Assembly: GCA_946122785.1 (NCBI GenBank)
Contig: CAMGYJ010000002.1
Location: forward strand, 9,236,339-9,300,338
DNA from: Linum tenue
Lineage: Eukaryota; Streptophyta; Magnoliopsida; Malpighiales; Linaceae
Length of the DNA: 64,000 bases
Direction: 5' to 3'
This document shows, piece by piece, positions 60,014 through 64,000 of this stretch; positions within the stretch are counted from its first letter, which is position 1, and every line of letters starts with the position of its first letter. The translations under genes were made by a program, and so were the position numbers. Under the pieces are notes generated by a model, which saw only the letters and a list, made by a program, of their open reading frames with translations, was not told the origin of the DNA and did not search any database.

Positions 60014-60785
60014 GGCGGGTTGGTATGCATTGGACATATCATACCAAAATCAACATCCGTATCGGGTCGAATATAATGTGTCTTGAAGAAAATATATATG
60101 ACCCAAATTGTATATGGACCGGATTAAACACGATCGAACAGAATGATGGTGTTATTCTTGTATTCCTTCTACTATTTGAAAAAAAAAATGTTTTCATAGT
60201 TTGGTCCGGCTAGTAACGGACCATATTGTTGCATTCCTTGCCTAATACTTTTTTTTTTTCTTTTAAACCACCCAAACACTCTTATTTTATTTCCTTCAAC
60301 ATTCTATATATCGTGAATGTGTTCATTTCAAAGTTTTCCAATTTTTCGAACAAAAAATTGTTATAATAATGGTTCTACCTGTAATCGTGGACGTGAAGGT
60401 CTCACCCGCTAATTAACTTGTGGAGGTGTTATTGCCTCGTTGCCACATCTCTGCCTACGTCATGGGTTCCAATCGTATGCTTGCAGCCCAAGCCATTTCA
60501 TATTCAATGTCCCAACCAGCCAGGTAGGCCCCATAAATTAGCGGGCGAAAAAAAAGGCACGGGAAATGGAGGACGAAGAGTCGACCCCACATTTGTCACG
60601 CTTTTTTCCTGCAGCAGCATATGCAACGATCTATTCAAATTCATATGAATAAAAAGTGGACTAACAATAGTCCACAATAAACGAACCAAAAAAACAAAAA
60701 GTCAGCAATTAGTAGAAGGCTAGAAGTCGTCAGAATCGGAGATGATGCAAGTAGATGCCTTGCTTCCCACGCAACTTCATTTGCC
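60014..60785. other. Intergenic and distal promoter of the small gene
   Basis: No gene recognised. Includes a poly-T tract near 60251 and GC-richer sequence at 60420-60620. Confidence 0.45.
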
Positions 60786-60791
60786 TATAAA
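60786..60791 (+). promoter_or_regulatory. TATA box of the 60889 gene
   Basis: TATAAA in the context GCCTATAAATTCCCCC, about 100 bases before the ATG, which suits a start of transcription near 60818 and a 5' UTR of about 70 bases. Confidence 0.65.
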
Positions 60792-60888
60792 TTCCCCCAC
60801 TTCCCTCAAACGCTCACCTTCAACAAACTACTTCTCTTCTTTCCAAACGCAGCAAAAGATCGATCTTAAGCAGCCAGCATATACATAA

Positions 60889-61176
60889 ATGGCGGCGGGT
60901 ATAGTCATGGGCGGGAGCGGGCTGGCGGAAGCTTACGTGATGAGAAAGATGTACAAGGAGAAGCTTCATGACCGCCAGGAATCAGCCGCCGCTGCTAGTG
61001 CCAATAAGCACAATGACGATGCGGAAATCAAGAGCAGTGTCGGCGGTAGGAAGCCAAACGACGCCGCAGCGGGGGAGTCGTCCGGTGGCGGTTGCTTCTT
61101 CAGGAGATTCAAGAGTGGTACTAGTAGTACTAGCTCCGGCGGGGCTAGAGTTTCTGATGAAAACATGAGCCGGTGA
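60889..61176 (+). CDS. Small plant protein, 95 residues, unknown function
   Basis: Intronless frame from an ATG in good plant context (ATAAATGGCGGC) to TGA at 61174. The N-terminus GIVMGGSGLAEAYVMRKMYK is a Gly-rich loop followed by a basic helix; then Lys/Asp-rich and Ser/Gly-rich disordered sequence, with a CFFRRF patch at about residues 70-75 and a Ser/Thr tail. No signal peptide or clear membrane segment. Codon use is GC-rich (AGC, GCC, GGC), unlike its AT-rich surroundings, and it has a TATA box and UTR, so I think it is a real gene. I recall similar short angiosperm proteins but cannot name a family. Confidence 0.75.
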   Translation: MAAGIVMGGSGLAEAYVMRKMYKEKLHDRQESAAAASANKHNDDAEIKSSVGGRKPNDAAAGESSGGGCFFRRFKSGTSSTSSGGARVSDENMSR

Positions 61177-61549
61177 TGGCTGGCCGCCGGAGATTGTTGC
61201 TCCGGTGCCAGCTAATTAATCGTATGAATACTGTTATTATATATGTACTTTGCATTTATTCCCAAAAAGAGAGAGCACATTTATATAGATCTCTCTTTTT
61301 TTCATGGCTGCTGCTAGAGATGAGAATTCCAAGCTGATTGTATGTTGTAAATGTATATGGCAGAGTCCAAATTAAGTGTATGCAACTCTTCATCAACCCT
61401 TTTATGTAATTGAGCATTTTTTTTTTTGGGACTCCTGAGATGTGGCTTGATTTTATGGTTTGTGAAAAGGTTATTAATTATGAATTAAAAAAAAACACGT
61501 GGAGGCTTATTACGGATGATCAATTGATTAATTCTAATCTGGATGTGAG
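61177..61549. other. 3' flank of the small gene, nothing else recognised
   Basis: AT-rich, contains the presumed 3' UTR (TTTATGTAATTGAGC near 61401). No other feature seen. Confidence 0.4.
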
Positions 61550-61871
61550 TGATAGACACTAGAATTTCCCCATAAGGGATTTGGGGATTGAGGAGAGAAG
61601 GGATTTGGGGATTGAGAGATGATAGACTATATTAGTCACCCCCAAGGCAAAGCTCTAGGAAATAGCATAAAGAAGGAAAGAAGACAAAAGAGCAAAAAGA
61701 CAAGGTTGGGAGACAAGAGACAAGCCCAGACACCTGACAGAAGCAAGGACAAGGGGCAGGGGGACACCCTCTGTCAAAAAGGACTATGTACAGTGTCAGA
61801 AAGTCTGAGGCGCCCGACCATAGCATTTATGGCTTGGCAGGCGCCCAGACCACTACCTAACCCTCAAAGTG

Positions 61872-61879
61872 TATAAATA
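61872..61879 (+). promoter_or_regulatory. TATA box in the Tat-like LTR
   Basis: GTGTATAAATAGGAG, about 190 bases before the primer-binding site, in the expected position of an LTR promoter. Confidence 0.6.
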
Positions 61880-62066
61880 GGAGTTCTCTCCTCATAAATG
61901 GCAATCTATCTACTCTTTACTCTAACTTCTCTCTACTTTCTCTCTCTATATACTTCTTCTCTTCTTCTGCTTCGGACGAGGCGGGGCGCCTACCCCTTCA
62001 AGGTCATGGCTGACACCCCAAACCCCTTGGACCCGAGCGACCCTCAGTCGATCGGGCTCAAACAAT

Positions 62067-62085
62067 TGGCGCCCACCGTGGGGCC
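62067..62085 (+). other. Primer-binding site of the Tat-like element
   Basis: TGGCGCCCACCGTGGGGCC, two or three bases after the presumed LTR end; the form commonly seen in plant Tat elements. Confidence 0.8.
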
Positions 62086-62089
62086 AAGC

Positions 62090-63226
62090 ATGACTTTGAA
62101 AGACGCTTCCAACTCAAAGAAGGGGGAGGAAAGGAGTTCGGCGCCAACAAAGACGCCACTCAAGCAAGTTGTTGGTCGTGAAGCAATCAACCCTCAACCA
62201 CTCACCATCCAAGGTTTGGAAGCATCCGACGACGATGATCCATCGGGAAACGGAGAAGGCGCGGGGCGCATGGAGGACCAACTGGCAAAGCTCCGGGAAA
62301 AGCAAGCACTTCAAATGGCAAGCATGCAAGGCCAACTAGACCAAGTCATGACCGCATTGACGGCACTCACCAAAGGTAACGACCAGGCGCCTCCCAACTC
62401 ACAAGAAGCCATGGAAGAGAGGAGGCGCCTCCGAGGAAAAATGCTGGAGGTTGAGGCGCCCCCCGCGAACTCCCCAAGGGAGGGTGTGGGCGCCTCGCCA
62501 AATGAGGATGCAATGGAAGCAGACGACGATGTCTACTTGGAGAAGTACGCCCGACTCAACTATGGCGCCTTGGAGGAAAGGAGTTCTCAAATCATTAGAC
62601 AGCCATTGTCAAAAGGAGTGCTCGAGACACCAATCCCACCAAATTTCGCAAGCATCGGTCTACCATCATATGAAGGAAAATCTGATCCAGAGGATCACTT
62701 GAGTGCGTTCTGCCGTAAAATGCAACTTCTCAACGCGTCTGACGCCGCCTTGTGCAAGGCATTCCCCTCAACCTTCACAGGAGCATGCAGTAGTTGGTAC
62801 TCATCGCTTCCGGAGGGCATCATTCAGAACTTCGCTCAATTCGCGTTGCTATTCACAACGAAGTACGCAAGCCAGAAGAGGCAGACGCTGACGGTCCGGG
62901 CACTTGTCAACCTTAAGCAAAGAAAGGGAGAAAGCCTCAGGCACTTCATGGGGCGATGGTGGGAGGTTGCGTCCGATGTTAAAGACCTAACCCCTCCACT
63001 TATGCGCACCAACCTAATGGACGCCAGCACTAACGAAGAGCTAAGGCGCTCTCTGGCCAAAAGAGAGATAAGACAGGTGGCTGAGCTGGAGGAAAAGATT
63101 CAAAAGGCAATTCTCATGGAGGAGGCGCTAGGGTCAAAAGAGGAAGAGCAAGGAGGTAGCTCCAGGCGCCCAGCTCAGAGTGGGAGGGGCGAGGCGCCTA
63201 GGACCAGAAGGCGGAGTCCTGATTGA
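62090..63226 (+). CDS. Gag of the Tat-like gypsy element
   Basis: I start at the ATG at 62090 (MTLKDASNSKKG), the first after the primer site; the frame is open further upstream through the LTR to an ATG at 61898, but that part cannot belong to Gag. 378 residues to TGA at 63224. A Ser/Pro/Glu-rich front with a Gln/Lys coiled coil (QLAKLREKQALQMASMQGQL) is followed by the retrotransposon Gag domain: PSYEGKSDPEDHLSAFCRKM, AFPSTFTGACSSWYSSLPEG and the LKQRKGESLRHFMGRWWEVA motif. It forms the RNA-packaging particle. The frame is unbroken. Confidence 0.88.
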   Translation: MTLKDASNSKKGEERSSAPTKTPLKQVVGREAINPQPLTIQGLEASDDDDPSGNGEGAGRMEDQLAKLREKQALQMASMQGQLDQVMTALTALTKGNDQAPPNSQEAMEERRRLRGKMLEVEAPPANSPREGVGASPNEDAMEADDDVYLEKYARLNYGALEERSSQIIRQPLSKGVLETPIPPNFASIGLPSYEGKSDPEDHLSAFCRKMQLLNASDAALCKAFPSTFTGACSSWYSSLPEGIIQNFAQFALLFTTKYASQKRQTLTVRALVNLKQRKGESLRHFMGRWWEVASDVKDLTPPLMRTNLMDASTNEELRRSLAKREIRQVAELEEKIQKAILMEEALGSKEEEQGGSSRRPAQSGRGEAPRTRRRSPD

Positions 63227-64000
63227 CGAGATGATACCCGACGTCCCAATGTCTGGGTAAGGAGAGACGTTCTTACAAATTCACAAGAGCCTCGCCGCGA
63301 CCGCACCAATCGCGAGAACGTGAACCAATCTCGTGGGCAGGCAAACATGTACTGCGAGTACCACAACTCGCGCACCCACAACACCGTTGACTGCCACTAC
63401 TTCAAAAAGGCACTCAAGATAATCTCTGATCGAGGAGGGGTAAGGGAGATGATCCAGAAAGCAGATCATGGAAACCAATCCCCGCGGGAACGCAGTCGCT
63501 CCCCGATCGCCAGGCCACCAGTACAGGAGCGCCTAGGCCCCAACCCGAACGTCAAGGAGATAAGAACCATCGCGGGAGGGGAGCCTAGCCGAAAGAAGAA
63601 ACGCAAGGGGCAAGCAAGCGACGCATGGTGTATGAAGATCGCAAAACAAGATGGTCCCGACCTATCGTTTACATCGCAAGACTATCCTCCAGAGGGCCCG
63701 TCTGAAAGCCCTCTCGTCATCAACATACAAGTAGAAGGTTTCAAGGTGTTCAGAGTGCTGGTAGATAGTGGGAGTTCCGCTGACATACTCTTCTATTCTT
63801 GTTGGCGCCAAATGCAGACACCCCCTGAGGTAATGCAGGCTTCAGAGGCCCAACTTGTCGGCTTCTCCGGAGCGAAAGTAAAGGTGCTAGGAACTGCGCG
63901 CCTAAAAGTCAAGGTAGGAGATGAGGAGCCGAGTGCTACACATCCAGTGGACTTCCACATTGCCGATTGCCCATCCGCATATAATGCCATTCTAGGAAGG
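63227..64000 (+). CDS. Gag tail and protease of the Tat-like element, in frame after the Gag stop, partial
   Basis: Directly after the TGA at 63224 the same frame stays open to the end of the window (774 bases). It encodes an Arg-rich linker, a zinc-finger-like YCEYHNSRTHNTVDC (about 63350; the usual Gly before the His is Thr here), then an aspartic protease with VLVDSGSSADILF (about 63758-63796) and NAILGR at the edge. RT, RNase H and integrase should follow outside the window. The stop may be a mutation or a read-through point. Confidence 0.85.

Larger units (their letters stand above)
61550..64000 (+). mobile_element. Ty3/gypsy retrotransposon, Tat-like lineage, left part; continues off the right edge
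   Basis: A primer site TGGCGCCCACCGTGGGGCC (62067-62085), typical of plant Tat/Ogre-type elements, stands before a Gag frame and a protease. The left LTR must end just before it (GGGCTCAAACA at about 62064). TATAAATA at 61872-61879 is its likely TATA box. The LTR start is not settled because the right LTR is outside the window; TGATAG at about 61550 or about 61619 are candidates, and a duplicated GGGATTTGGGGATTGAG lies between them. Confidence 0.85.

Noticed and set aside
61898..62089. Upstream extension of the Tat-like Gag frame (from an ATG at 61898)
   Set aside because: It lies in the LTR and across the primer-binding site, so it is unlikely to be part of Gag; the first ATG after the primer site was used.

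Overview
This is nuclear DNA from a flowering plant. It holds three conserved eukaryotic genes split by many short GT/AG introns, separated by AT-rich intergenic DNA packed with plant-type transposons: Ty1/copia, Ty3/gypsy of Athila-like and Tat-like type, L1-type LINEs, hAT elements, Helitron-like ends and a long foldback. No bacterial operon, CRISPR array, rRNA or tRNA gene was found. I cannot name the species.

Host genes. (1) 25-7967, minus: N-terminal 1289 codons of phosphatidylinositol 4-kinase alpha (PI4KA1), 13 exons, kinase domain beyond the left edge. (2) 39246-about 44400, minus: crossover-junction endonuclease MUS81, complete from the linker through the nuclease domain to the stop, with the first exon(s) not located. 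(3) 48583-51447, minus: LST8, the WD40 subunit of TOR complex; ten exons sum to exactly 317 codons. (4) 60889-61176, plus: an intronless 95-residue protein behind a TATA box, function unknown. Gene relics: a broken ADAGIO/ZEITLUPE-type LOV exon (13995-14243) and a scrap of NLR leucine-rich repeats (14300-14640).

Transposon layout. 8397-10083: worn hAT-like DNA, a LINE tail and a Helitron-like end. 14870-15323: LINE RNase H scrap and a 23-base G run. 16849-19143: copia element with two LTRs and gag but almost no pol. 19737-20203: small hAT. 21456-23304: 5'-truncated LINE with a perfect 11-bp target duplication. 25254-35846: LINE with matching 11-bp duplications, split between ORF1 and ORF2 by a 6.2-kb Athila-like LTR element (27051-33270, two 1562-bp LTRs, 5-bp TSD). 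36142-37195: 1.05-kb foldback. 37950-38618: hAT with transposase relic. 42139-42803: hAT inside a MUS81 intron. 45605-47900: decayed copia pol with a possible Helitron. 52279-54437: a stack of two hAT-like elements and one long-TIR element. 54453-60005: another hAT, itself invaded by a nearly intact copia (54888-59921). From about 61550 to the right edge: left end of a Tat-like gypsy element.

The three housekeeping genes share a strand but work separately: PI4P synthesis at the plasma membrane, recombination intermediate processing, and TOR signalling. I see no gene cluster with a joint function. The most unusual material is in the transposons: an LTR packed with copies of one 7-bp word and its complement, a pol-less gypsy element carrying one unrecognised acidic ORF, a long hairpin-forming foldback, and a possible excision scar in the LOV relic.
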